Origin: Desulfobulbaceae bacterium
GTDB lineage: Bacteria > Desulfobacterota > Desulfobulbia > Desulfobulbales > SURF-16
Direction of reading: 5' to 3'
Assembly (NCBI GenBank): GCA_024763495.1
Contig: JANTFJ010000167.1
Span: 1 to 6,120, forward strand
DNA: 6,120 nt
Shown here: one piece after another, positions 1 through 5,889 of the stretch
How positions within the stretch are numbered: position 1 is the stretch's first letter
Layout: the number at the start of each line of letters is the position of its first letter
Notes under the pieces: generated by a model
Told to the model about the DNA's origin: nothing
What the model saw: only the letters and a program-made list of their open reading frames with translations
Databases searched by the model: none
Translations under genes and position numbers: made by a program

Positions 1-104
1 GCCATGTGCCCGTTTCAACGCTCGCGATAATACATCAGGTATATCGCGGCGTTTAAACGGGTGCAGGGTGGTGTTCATGGAGCGCTTACCCTGTGAGCAG
101 TTAT
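1..104. repeat. Structured intergenic repeat, right-hand part (left end lies outside the window)
   Basis: Positions 1-85 are identical, base for base, to 6036-6120. Positions 65-89 (starting AGGGTGGTG, ending CGCTTAC) recur exactly at 1460-1484. The copy ends with CCCTGTGAGCAGTTAT (89-104), one base different from the right end CCCTGTGAGCAGTTAC of the element at 1778-1936, so 104 is taken as the probable right boundary. No coding potential is seen. The repeat ends 19 bases before the start of the heptosyltransferase gene, so it forms nearly all of that gene's visible upstream region. The left end cannot be seen here; by comparison with the copy beginning at 5890 it may extend well over 100 bases further left. 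Confidence 0.85.
9..61. repeat. 53-base imperfect hairpin inside the repeat, first copy
   Basis: The arms begin CCCGTTT and end AAACGGG. They pair as CCCGTTT, AACGC and CGCGAT against ATCGCG, GCGTT and AAACGGG, with one C/T mismatch and one bulged T. The pairing continues through ATAC/GTAT around a small ATCAG loop, with a bulged A. It is a discrete module: the related copy at 1427-1528 has only six bases (ACGTGG) at the corresponding place. There is no T-tract, so it is not read as an intrinsic terminator. Confidence 0.8.
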
Positions 105-123
105 AAAAGTAAATAATGAACGG

Positions 124-1197
124 ATGGAAATTCTGATTGTCAAAACCAGCGCTATCGGTGATGTAACCCATACTTTACCTGCCCTTAACTGCCTGCGGCA
201 AAAATATCCTGAGGCCCGGATAACCTGGCTGGTGGAAGAGTCGGCAGCCGACCTGGTCAAGGGGCATAAAGCTCTTGACCGGGTATTGATTTCTAAAAGA
301 AAAAAATGGTTTAAAGAGCTGCGCTCCGGTAAACGACTGCCGGCCCTGAAAAAAATAATCAATTTTGTCAAAGAGCTGCGAGAGGTAAAGTTTGATCTGG
401 TTATTGATTTCCAGGGGTTATTAAAAAGCGGTGTGCTGGTGGGCCTGGCCAGAGGCGGGCGCAAGGTTGGCTTTGGCCGGGGAATGCAGCACGCTGAATG
501 CAGTTATATTTTTTTAAACGAGCGGCTTCCCGCGGTTGATATGGACGTTCATGCCCTTGACAGGGAATTATTGTTGCTTAAAGGAATCGGGGTGGAATGC
601 GGCGAGATTAATTTTGCCGTTCCTGTCAGCGGCGATGACCGAAAACAGGCAGGAGAACTGCTTGGCGGCGAGGTAAAGGAAAGAAACAGGCCGCTGGTAG
701 CAGTTAATCCTCAGACAAAATGGCCCACCAAGCTCTGGGACAATAAAAAGTTTGCGCTGGTTGCCGACCGCCTGGCCGGGCAGGGCTGCCTGGTGTTTTT
801 TACCGGTGCCCCGGAGGACAGGAAAGTGATTGCTGAAATTCAGGCCGATATGACGGAAAAGTCTTTAAACCTTGCCGGTAAATCAAGCCTGAAAATTCTG
901 GCCGCGCTTTATGAAACGGCGGATCTGGTTATCTCTACCGATACCGGCCCCATGCATATTGCCGCCGCGGTAAAGACCCCGGTGGTGGCTCTTTTCGGCC
1001 CGACCGCACCCTGGCGTACCGGCCCCTATGGCGATATTCATCAGGTACTCCGCACAGGAGCTGCCTGCAGTCCCTGTTTTAAGAAAGAGTGTCCCCTGGG
1101 AAACAGGGCCGAGCAGAAAAAATGCATGAATGACATTACCGTCGAGCAGGTCAATGCGGCAGTTGCCCGGATTATGCGTTATTCACAGACCAGCTAA
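124..1197 (+). CDS. waaC: Lipopolysaccharide heptosyltransferase I (WaaC-like, GT9 family)
   Basis: Predicted cytoplasmic/inner-membrane-associated enzyme that transfers L-glycero-D-manno-heptose from its ADP-sugar to Kdo2-lipid A, the first heptose step of the LPS inner core. The 357-residue product has the GT9 two-lobed layout. The N-terminal lobe starts with IVKTSAIGDVTHTLPAL; D13 lies at the position of the proposed catalytic Asp of E. coli WaaC. DFQGLLKS (95-102) follows. In the C-terminal lobe K203 (in TKWPTKLW) matches the phosphate-binding Lys, and DTGPMHIAAA (273-282) is the hallmark nucleotide-sugar motif. A Cys cluster near the C-terminus (C315, C318, C323, C334) is frequent in heptosyltransferases. 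The start is fixed by an in-frame TGA at 118-120; no clear Shine-Dalgarno sequence is visible. Heptosyltransferase I is favoured over II by the N-terminal motif. The gene stands alone between repeats. Confidence 0.9.
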   Translation: MEILIVKTSAIGDVTHTLPALNCLRQKYPEARITWLVEESAADLVKGHKALDRVLISKRKKWFKELRSGKRLPALKKIINFVKELREVKFDLVIDFQGLLKSGVLVGLARGGRKVGFGRGMQHAECSYIFLNERLPAVDMDVHALDRELLLLKGIGVECGEINFAVPVSGDDRKQAGELLGGEVKERNRPLVAVNPQTKWPTKLWDNKKFALVADRLAGQGCLVFFTGAPEDRKVIAEIQADMTEKSLNLAGKSSLKILAALYETADLVISTDTGPMHIAAAVKTPVVALFGPTAPWRTGPYGDIHQVLRTGAACSPCFKKECPLGNRAEQKKCMNDITVEQVNAAVARIMRYSQTS

Positions 1198-1241
1198 ATT
1201 CGGTATATCACAGGGTTGAAGGCAGCGTTCAATAAAGTACA

Positions 1242-1410
1242 CCTGGGAGGCTGTCCGAGAATAGCGAACCTACTGCAAAATCGGATAAATTGGCCTATTT
1301 TTCCGCTAATTTTCTTTAAATAGCGCTGCTATTCGCAGAAAATGACCGAAAAAATGGTCTAAATTCTCCAATTTTTCGCTACGGCTTCTATTCTCGGACA
1401 GCCTCCCAGG
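1242..1410. mobile_element. 169-bp palindromic MITE-like element
   Basis: Perfect 23-bp terminal inverted repeats lie at 1242-1264 and 1388-1410 (outer end CCTGGGAGGCTGTCC). The interior is also an imperfect palindrome whose centre falls exactly midway, at 1326 (AATAGC-GCT-GCTATT, 1319-1333), so the two 84-base arms align with no net insertion or deletion. By hand roughly three quarters of arm positions pair. No open reading frame of its own is visible. I found no convincing target-site duplication in the flanks and cannot assign an IS family. It begins 44 bases after the waaC stop and, if transcribed, would fold into one very long hairpin that could end or stabilise that transcript; it lacks a terminal T-tract. 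Confidence 0.8.
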
Positions 1411-1426
1411 CAACAGATTCATAACT

Positions 1427-1528
1427 GTAAGGGATTCAGGAACACCGCCATGTACGTGGAGGGTGGTGTTCATGGAGCGCTTACGCCGGATTGATCACGA
1501 AAAGAGCCGTTGCCCGGTGAGCAGTTAC
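1427..1528. repeat. Structured intergenic repeat, middle mosaic copy
   Basis: It shares CCGCCATGT (1445-1453) and the 25 bases 1460-1484 with the copies at the window ends, but lacks their 53-base hairpin. Its own hairpin pairs GAACACC (1440-1446) with GGTGTTC (1465-1471). The last 44 bases (1485-1528) match the last 44 bases of the element at 1778-1936 at about 37 positions without gaps, and end in TGAGCAGTTAC. The right boundary at 1528 is well supported; the left one is uncertain, because no clean GTAAC terminus is present (the nearest sequence is ATAACTGTAAGGG at 1421-1433). Confidence 0.65.
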
Positions 1529-1557
1529 CATATTCTTTTGTTAATAGCAGAAATAAA

Positions 1558-1587
1558 TTGACAAGACTAAAAGACATACGTTATAAA
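1558..1587 (+). promoter_or_regulatory. Predicted sigma70 promoter upstream of rpsU
   Basis: A perfect -35 hexamer TTGACA (1558-1563) is followed after 17 bases by TTATAA (1581-1586), or after 18 bases by TATAAA (1582-1587). Transcription would start near 1593 and run toward rpsU, giving a leader of about 385 bases, of which 167 (159-bp element plus one 8-bp duplication) were added by the insertion at 1778-1936. Alternatively it transcribes a separate non-coding RNA. The hexamers are seen; activity is inferred. Confidence 0.6.
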
Positions 1588-1626
1588 GTCAGTTTGTTTT
1601 AATTCTTATCTATCAGTAAATAAATT

Positions 1627-1683
1627 GTAACTATTCAGCAAGAGGGTGAGATTTTACCCTTAACTCTGAACTGTAACTGTTCA
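1627..1683. repeat. Diverged GTAACT-hairpin-GTAACT module
   Basis: Two copies of the terminal motif, GTAACTATTCA (1627-1637) and GTAACTGTTCA (1673-1683), lie 46 bases apart in the same orientation. Between them a stem pairs AGGGTGA with TTACCCT (1643-1660) around a GATT loop, with one G-T pair. The same architecture occurs at 1778-1837 (spacing 49) and 5890-5948 (spacing 48), but the sequence between the motifs differs. I read it as an old, diverged left end of the same repeat family. Confidence 0.55.
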
Positions 1684-1769
1684 GATGTGCTTCATATCTG
1701 TTCATCTGGAACTTCGAAACATATTAATGTTATTCGAGAAGGCTCAAATGGGCGAAGATGGCATGTAGC

Positions 1770-1777
1770 TGAATAGT
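1770..1777. repeat. Left target-site duplication TGAATAGT
   Basis: The eight bases TGAATAGT immediately precede the GTAAC left end of the element at 1778 and are repeated exactly at 1937-1944, immediately after its GTTAC right end. The agreement of an 8-bp direct repeat with both motif-defined boundaries is strong evidence of a transposition event. Confidence 0.85.
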
Positions 1778-1936
1778 GTAACTACTCATGGGGTAAGCGT
1801 CCTAACTTCGCTAACCCCATGCAATTGTAACTGCTTACAGGGTGTCGTAGATTTTCGTGATCAGGTCGGCGCAGCGTATTAGTCATACGTAAGCCGGATT
1901 GATCGCGGAAATATGCGGTGCCCTGTGAGCAGTTAC
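1778..1936. mobile_element. 159-bp miniature transposable element, IS66-like ends
   Basis: The element has imperfect terminal inverted repeats of about 16 bases: GTAACTACTCATGGGG at the left, and the complement of CCCTGTGAGCAGTTAC (1921-1936) at the right. An internal motif copy, GTAACTGCTTACAGGG (1827-1842), pairs even better with the right end, with one mismatch. The 8-bp duplication TGAATAGT flanks it on both sides. Established knowledge: IS66-family elements have inverted repeats beginning GTAA and make 8-bp target duplications, so a non-autonomous IS66 derivative is the best guess. It has no reading frame for a transposase and no transposase gene lies in this window. Its left 84 bases closely match 5890-5972; its right 44 bases match 1485-1528. 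It sits 42 bases upstream of rpsU. Confidence 0.75.
1788..1820. repeat. Hairpin in the left end of the miniature element
   Basis: ATGGGGTAAGCG (1788-1799) pairs with CGCTAACCCCAT (1809-1820) with a single A-A mismatch around the loop TCCTAACTT. The related copy at 5902-5930 keeps the loop and right arm exactly but has a weakened left arm. Confidence 0.75.
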
Positions 1937-1944
1937 TGAATAGT
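1937..1944. repeat. Right target-site duplication TGAATAGT
   Basis: Exact copy of 1770-1777, directly abutting the GTTAC right terminus at 1936. It is followed immediately by TATAAT. Confidence 0.85.
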
Positions 1945-1950
1945 TATAAT
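1945..1950 (+). promoter_or_regulatory. Possible -10 box next to rpsU
   Basis: The perfect hexamer TATAAT begins directly after the target duplication. No matching -35 hexamer lies 15-18 bases upstream, where the sequence is the right end of the inserted element (CCCTGTGAG). A start near 1957 would give a leader of about 22 bases. AT-rich context makes a chance match possible. Confidence 0.3.
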
Positions 1951-1969
1951 AAATTAACAGTAAAATTTT

Positions 1970-1973
1970 GGAG
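1970..1973 (+). promoter_or_regulatory. Ribosome binding site of rpsU
   Basis: GGAG lies five bases before the ATG at 1979, at a normal distance, and supports that start. Confidence 0.7.
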
Positions 1974-1978
1974 TAATC

Positions 1979-2176
1979 ATGATTGAGGTTGAAGTACGAG
2001 GAGACATCGAATACGCCATTCGTCAATTAAAGAAAAAATTGCAGATGGATGGGATGAAAAAAGAATTAAAACGCCGCGAGTATTACGAAAAACCAAGCGT
2101 TAAGAAACGGCGTAAACAGGCTGAAGCCAAAAGAAAATTACGCAAACTTATTTATCGCATGAGAAGAGAAGGGTAG
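1979..2176 (+). CDS. rpsU: 30S ribosomal protein bS21
   Basis: Small basic protein of the 30S subunit that sits near the anti-Shine-Dalgarno end of 16S rRNA and assists translation initiation. The 65-residue product has the family length. It begins with a short acidic stretch (IEVEVRGDIEYAIRQLKKKL) and carries the diagnostic RREYYEKPSVKKRRKQA segment (from residue 32), followed by a very basic helical tail rich in Lys and Arg. The start has a good GGAG site. It is followed after 14 bases by the recombinase gene, so it appears to lead a three-gene operon. In many proteobacteria rpsU is instead upstream of dnaG and rpoD; here that arrangement is absent on the downstream side. A transposable element has landed just upstream, so its transcription may have been altered. 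Confidence 0.95.
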   Translation: MIEVEVRGDIEYAIRQLKKKLQMDGMKKELKRREYYEKPSVKKRRKQAEAKRKLRKLIYRMRREG

Positions 2177-2190
2177 TTGCTCTTTTCCGG

Positions 2191-3171
2191 ATGAATAACA
2201 GGCAGGGAAAAAGCAGCAGTTTGTCTCCTGAGTCATCTCCCCGGTCAGCCGCAGAAACTCCGACTCAAATAAAGTATTGTCAGCAGCTTGCCGAGTGGCA
2301 GGATATCTTTTTAGATTATCTGGCCGCTGAGAAAAGACTGGCCGCCAATACCATTCGCTCTTATTATTTCGACCTGACTTCATTTATAGATTTTTTTTCC
2401 ACCAGTCATTCTCGTAAAAGCCGGGTTACCTCCGGTATTTTACGGGAATACCTGACCTCCTGCCGACAAAACAACATCGCGAGCCGCAGCATTTCCCGGA
2501 GGATTTCCACCTTACGTTCTTTTTTTCGTTTTTTAGTGACTGAAAGATTGATCAGCGAAAATCCTGCCGCGGTTCTTGATCTTCCCAGGCCCGGCCATAC
2601 TCTGCCTGAAGTCTTAACCGTGGCCGAGGTTACCAGGCTGCTGACCGACCCTGAAGAAACAACCCCGCTTAATTTACGAAACAGTGCCATGCTTCATCTG
2701 CTCTATGCCACGGGTATGCGGGTTTCCGAACTGGTAAATATGGAAATTCCCGCTATAAATTTAACCAGCGCTTATGTCAGGGTACTGGGCAAGGGCAGCA
2801 AGGAAAGGCTGATCCCCTTTGGCAAAACCGCAAAAGAAAAAATAAATGACTATCTCCGCGCCGGTCGTCCCCGGCTGCTTAAAACCAGGTTTTCCGACTT
2901 TCTTTTTGTTACCGGGCGGGGTAAAAACATGACCAGGCTTCGTTTCTGGCAGATAATCCGGGAACGAGCCCTGGCCGCAAAAATCAGCCGGGAGATAAGT
3001 CCTCATGTCCTTCGTCATTCCTTTGCCACCCATCTGCTGGAACATGGGGCTGATCTCCGCTCAGTGCAGATGATGCTCGGCCATTCCGATATAACCACCA
3101 CCCAGATATATACCCATGTGGACAGCCGCCGCCTGAAAGCCCTTCATCAGCGTTTTCATCCCCGAGGGTAA
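2191..3171 (+). CDS. xerD: Site-specific tyrosine recombinase, XerD-type
   Basis: Predicted Xer recombinase that resolves chromosome dimers at dif by strand exchange with a partner Xer protein. The N-terminal SAM-like core-binding domain runs from about residue 30 to 125 (LAAEKRLAANTIRSYYFDL). The catalytic domain has the complete set: R177 (ATGMRVSEL), K201 (LGKGSKERLIPF), H272 and R275 (HVLRHSFATHLL), H298 (LGHSD) and nucleophile Y307 (TTTQIYTH). MMLGHSDITTTQIYTHV and the C-terminal LHQRFHPRG favour XerD over XerC, but paralogue assignment from sequence alone is not certain. At 326 residues it is about 28 longer than E. coli XerD because of a Ser/Pro/Gln-rich N-terminal tail. No good ribosome site precedes the ATG at 2191; the only later in-frame candidate before the core is a TTG at 2221, so the true start may be uncertain. 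It likely depends on rpsU transcription. Confidence 0.9.
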   Translation: MNNRQGKSSSLSPESSPRSAAETPTQIKYCQQLAEWQDIFLDYLAAEKRLAANTIRSYYFDLTSFIDFFSTSHSRKSRVTSGILREYLTSCRQNNIASRSISRRISTLRSFFRFLVTERLISENPAAVLDLPRPGHTLPEVLTVAEVTRLLTDPEETTPLNLRNSAMLHLLYATGMRVSELVNMEIPAINLTSAYVRVLGKGSKERLIPFGKTAKEKINDYLRAGRPRLLKTRFSDFLFVTGRGKNMTRLRFWQIIRERALAAKISREISPHVLRHSFATHLLEHGADLRSVQMMLGHSDITTTQIYTHVDSRRLKALHQRFHPRG

Positions 3172-3179
3172 TTTTCAGC

Positions 3180-5810
3180 ATGGATGTCATTACTACCCAC
3201 CTTAACGCTGATTTTGACGGCACTGCCTCCATGCTGGTCATTAAGAAATTATATCCCGAGGCCATCCTGGCCTTTCCCGGCTCCCAGGAAAAAAATGTCA
3301 GGGAGTTTCTTGTCCAGTCAGATCATGTCTATGAATTTCATCGTTTGAAAAATATTGAGATGGCTGAAATCAGCCGTTTGATCATAGTTGATACCCGGCA
3401 GTCGGCCAGGATAGGTAAATTTCAGCAGTGCCTGGATAATCCCGGTCTTAAGATTCATCTTTATGATCATCATCCTGACGCGGTCGGTGATCTCAAGGGT
3501 GAGGTGGAAGTGGTAAGACCCGTGGGCGCGACCGCCACCGTGCTTGCCGAGCTTTTCCAGGAAAAGCATATAAGTATTAACCCTGATGAAGCCACCCTGC
3601 TGGCCATGGCACTCTATGAAGATACCGGTTCCTTTAATTTTAATACCACTACTGCCAATGATTTGCGGGCAGCGGCCTGGCTGTTTGAGCATAATGCCAA
3701 TATTGATGTTGTCTCCCAGGTAATCAGCCAGGAGCTGACCTCTGCACAGGTTTCTCTCCTCCATAAACTGGCAAAATCAGCTACCAGTTACCATCTCCAG
3801 GGTATTGATATTACCGTGGCCCGTATTGCCCTGGCTGAATATGTTGATGAATTTGCCCTTATCGTCCGGCGCTTCATGAACATGGAAAATCTTGATGTTC
3901 TCTTTGCCCTGGCCTCCATGGGAGAACGCATCTATATTATTGCCAGGAGTCGGCTGCCGGAAGTTAATGTGGGTAAAATTGCCGCTGATCTTGGTGGTGG
4001 CGGTCATGCCTCAGCCGCTTCGGCAACTATCCGGGACATGACCCTGATTGAGACCGAAGAAAAATTGATCCGCCTGCTCCATAAGCATGTCCGGCCCGAA
4101 AGCCTGGCCAGGGAACTGATGTCATCGCCGATTATCTCTGCCGGGCCGGAAATTTCAATTAACGAGGCCAGTCGGATTTTGATCCGTTATTCTATTACCG
4201 TGCTGCCTATTCTGGAGGATAAAGATAAAATTATCGGCCTTATTTCCCGGCGGGAGGCGAGCAAGGCCATTTTTCATGGTCTTGGTGATCTGCCGGTTAC
4301 CGAATTTATGACCACTGAGTTTGAAACCCTGCGGCCTGACGCGACTCTGGCTGAAATACAGCGTTTGATAATTGAGAATCGTCAGCGTTTTATTCCTGTT
4401 GAGGAAAATAACATGCTTGTCGGGGTTATTACTAGAACCGACTTGTTTAACCTGTTGATAAATGATCAGACCTATCTGCCGGAGCTGGCGGAAAATCAGA
4501 ATCATCCCTCTGTGGAACGGCAGCGAAATCTTAATAATCTCATGATTCAGACCCTGCCCCGGAAAATGGTTGTCCTGCTCCGGACTATTGGCGAGGTAGC
4601 GGAGAAAAATGATTGCGCCGCTTACGCGGTAGGAGGTTTTGTCCGGGATCTGCTGCTTCATGTTAAAAATTTTGATCTTGATGTGGTGGTGGAGGGTGAC
4701 GGGATTGGTTTTGCCAGAAAACTGGCGGAACATTTCCAGGCAACCCTTCGCGTTCACGCGAAATTTAATACCGCGGTTATCAAGCTGCCTGATGGCTTTA
4801 AAATAGATATTGCCACGGCCCGGCTGGAATATTATGAATATCCGGCAGCCATGCCCACGGTGGAACTAAGTTCCATTAAGCTTGATCTTTATCGTCGTGA
4901 TTTTACCATCAATGCCATGGCGCTTAATCTTAATCCCGGCAAATTCGGGATACTGGTTGATTTTTTTAATTGTCAGAATGACCTTAAAGACCGGCAGATC
5001 CGTATTCTTCATAATTTAAGTTTTGTCGAAGATCCTACCCGTATTTTCCGGGCCATCCGTTTTGAGCAGCGGATGGGCTTTAAACTTGGTAAACATACGG
5101 AGCGCCAGATTAAAAACGCGGTGCGTCTGAATCTCCATGATCATTCATTTGGCCGCCGGTTTTACCTGGAAATAAAGATAATTCTTTCTGAAGAGAATCC
5201 CCTGTCGGCAATTCGGCGGATGCAGCAGTTTGATCTGTTGAGATTTTTAAGTCCCCGCCTGCAACTTGATCCCCGGCTGGAACAGATTCTCGAAGAAGCG
5301 CAACAGGCGGTGTCCTGGTACAGGCTGCTTTATCTTGAAAAAAAATTCAGGCAGTGGATTACTTTTATCCTGGCCCTGATGTCGCGGATCAAGGCCCGTG
5401 ATCTTTATGATTTCTGTCGAAAATTTGAGGTGCCTGAGCGTTACGCTCAACTTATTATTCGGGAGCGTATCGCGGCCAGCAGGATAATCAGAAGCCTGGA
5501 ACGGCGCAAGCTCCTGCGGGCCAGTGAGATTTACTGGCTGCTCCAGGGCATGAGCCATGAAGGGCTGCTTTACTTAATGGCCCTGTGCCGGAACAAAATC
5601 GGCAAACAGGCTGTCTCTCAGTATGTTACTACTTTAAGACATGTCAAGACTCATATCCATGGTGATGACTTGAAAAAAATGGGTTATAAACCAGGGCCGA
5701 TTTATCAGACAATTCTTAATCATCTGCTGGAGGCGTCCCTGGATGGCCTGGTCAGCACCAGGGCAGAGGAAGTTAAACTTGTCGAGGAAAAATATCCATT
5801 AGGCGCTTAG
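3180..5810 (+). CDS. DHH phosphoesterase - CBS pair - tRNA nucleotidyltransferase/poly(A) polymerase-like fusion
   Basis: 876-residue three-part protein. Residues 1-300 form a DHH/DHHA1 phosphoesterase of the NrnA/RecJ type: metal-binding NADFDG (D11, D13), VDTR (D71), DHHPD (96-100), EDTGSF (D148) and the GGGGHAS substrate motif (272-278). Residues about 312-427 hold two CBS domains (MSSPIIS from 314; FMTTEFETL with M377), usually adenine-nucleotide sensors. Residues about 465-640 are a class II nucleotidyltransferase with GGFVRD (485-490), metal-binding DLD (D499, D501), RRDFTINAMAL (572-582) and EDPTRIFRAIRF (617-628); the rest should be the RNA-binding tail. No HD domain is seen. Fusions like this are known in deltaproteobacteria and Aquifex; there the transferase can be an A-adding half of CCA synthesis. 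Whether it adds CCA, A only or poly(A) cannot be told here. The ATG follows xerD by 8 bases, with GAGGG at 3164-3168 inside the end of xerD, suggesting coupling. Confidence 0.92.
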   Translation: MDVITTHLNADFDGTASMLVIKKLYPEAILAFPGSQEKNVREFLVQSDHVYEFHRLKNIEMAEISRLIIVDTRQSARIGKFQQCLDNPGLKIHLYDHHPDAVGDLKGEVEVVRPVGATATVLAELFQEKHISINPDEATLLAMALYEDTGSFNFNTTTANDLRAAAWLFEHNANIDVVSQVISQELTSAQVSLLHKLAKSATSYHLQGIDITVARIALAEYVDEFALIVRRFMNMENLDVLFALASMGERIYIIARSRLPEVNVGKIAADLGGGGHASAASATIRDMTLIETEEKLIRLLHKHVRPESLARELMSSPIISAGPEISINEASRILIRYSITVLPILEDKDKIIGLISRREASKAIFHGLGDLPVTEFMTTEFETLRPDATLAEIQRLIIENRQRFIPVEENNMLVGVITRTDLFNLLINDQTYLPELAENQNHPSVERQRNLNNLMIQTLPRKMVVLLRTIGEVAEKNDCAAYAVGGFVRDLLLHVKNFDLDVVVEGDGIGFARKLAEHFQATLRVHAKFNTAVIKLPDGFKIDIATARLEYYEYPAAMPTVELSSIKLDLYRRDFTINAMALNLNPGKFGILVDFFNCQNDLKDRQIRILHNLSFVEDPTRIFRAIRFEQRMGFKLGKHTERQIKNAVRLNLHDHSFGRRFYLEIKIILSEENPLSAIRRMQQFDLLRFLSPRLQLDPRLEQILEEAQQAVSWYRLLYLEKKFRQWITFILALMSRIKARDLYDFCRKFEVPERYAQLIIRERIAASRIIRSLERRKLLRASEIYWLLQGMSHEGLLYLMALCRNKIGKQAVSQYVTTLRHVKTHIHGDDLKKMGYKPGPIYQTILNHLLEASLDGLVSTRAEEVKLVEEKYPLGA

Positions 5811-5889
5811 TCCCTTAGAATTAATTTTCATGTTTTTTACACCCTTCAAGGGGGTACTGAAAAGAGTGGCAAGTAATTAAAAACTTTCT
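5811..5889. other. Short intergenic stretch after the fusion gene; no clear terminator
   Basis: Only a weak stem, CCCTT-C-AAGGG, is seen near 5842-5852. Its T-run (TGTTTTTT) lies before, not after, the stem for the forward strand, and the reverse strand has an A-run there, so it does not read as an intrinsic terminator in either direction. No small gene is supported. The last eight bases (AACTTTCT, 5882-5889) would be the left target duplication of the repeat that follows. Confidence 0.4.

Larger units (their letters stand above)
1529..1769. other. Non-coding region between repeat copies, probable long leader of the rpsU operon
   Basis: No credible gene is seen on either strand. The stretch holds a promoter (1558-1587), the GTAAC repeat module (1627-1683), a possible hairpin CAGAT/ATCTG starting at 1682, and an imperfect 28-base palindrome at 1713-1740. 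In that palindrome TCGAA and ACAT pair with ATGT and TTCGA around an ATTA loop, with two bulged bases. If the promoter drives rpsU, this forms the first part of its 5' untranslated region; it could equally give a small RNA. I recognise no riboswitch. Confidence 0.4.

Noticed and set aside
102..107. TATAAA just before waaC as a possible -10 box.
   Set aside because: No -35-like hexamer at the right distance and the sequence spans the end of the repeat in an AT-rich stretch; not enough to call a promoter.
75..464. Reverse-strand open frame overlapping the start of waaC and the repeat.
   Set aside because: Overlaps the conserved N-terminus of waaC and has low-information Ser/Arg-rich composition; no family resemblance.
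1413..1536. A possible target duplication around the middle repeat copy (CAGATTCA before 1422 versus CATATTCT at 1529-1536).
   Set aside because: Only six of eight positions match and the left end of the element is not clearly defined, so it could be chance.
1713..1740. A 28-base imperfect palindrome upstream of xerD that superficially resembles a dif site (11-6-11 layout, ATAA and TATGTT half-site pieces).
   Set aside because: Only about half the half-site positions agree with the proteobacterial dif pattern, and the TATGTT half is out of register by one base. In XerCD systems dif is not usually beside xerD. A hairpin in the leader explains it as well.
4155..4757. Long open frame on the reverse strand opposite the fusion gene (200 codons).
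   Set aside because: It lies wholly inside a well-supported gene with intact domains on the other strand, and its translation shows no recognisable domain; it is a shadow frame.
5820..5860. Possible terminator after the fusion gene (CCCTT/AAGGG stem).
   Set aside because: Stem is short with a one-base loop, and the T-run is on the wrong side.
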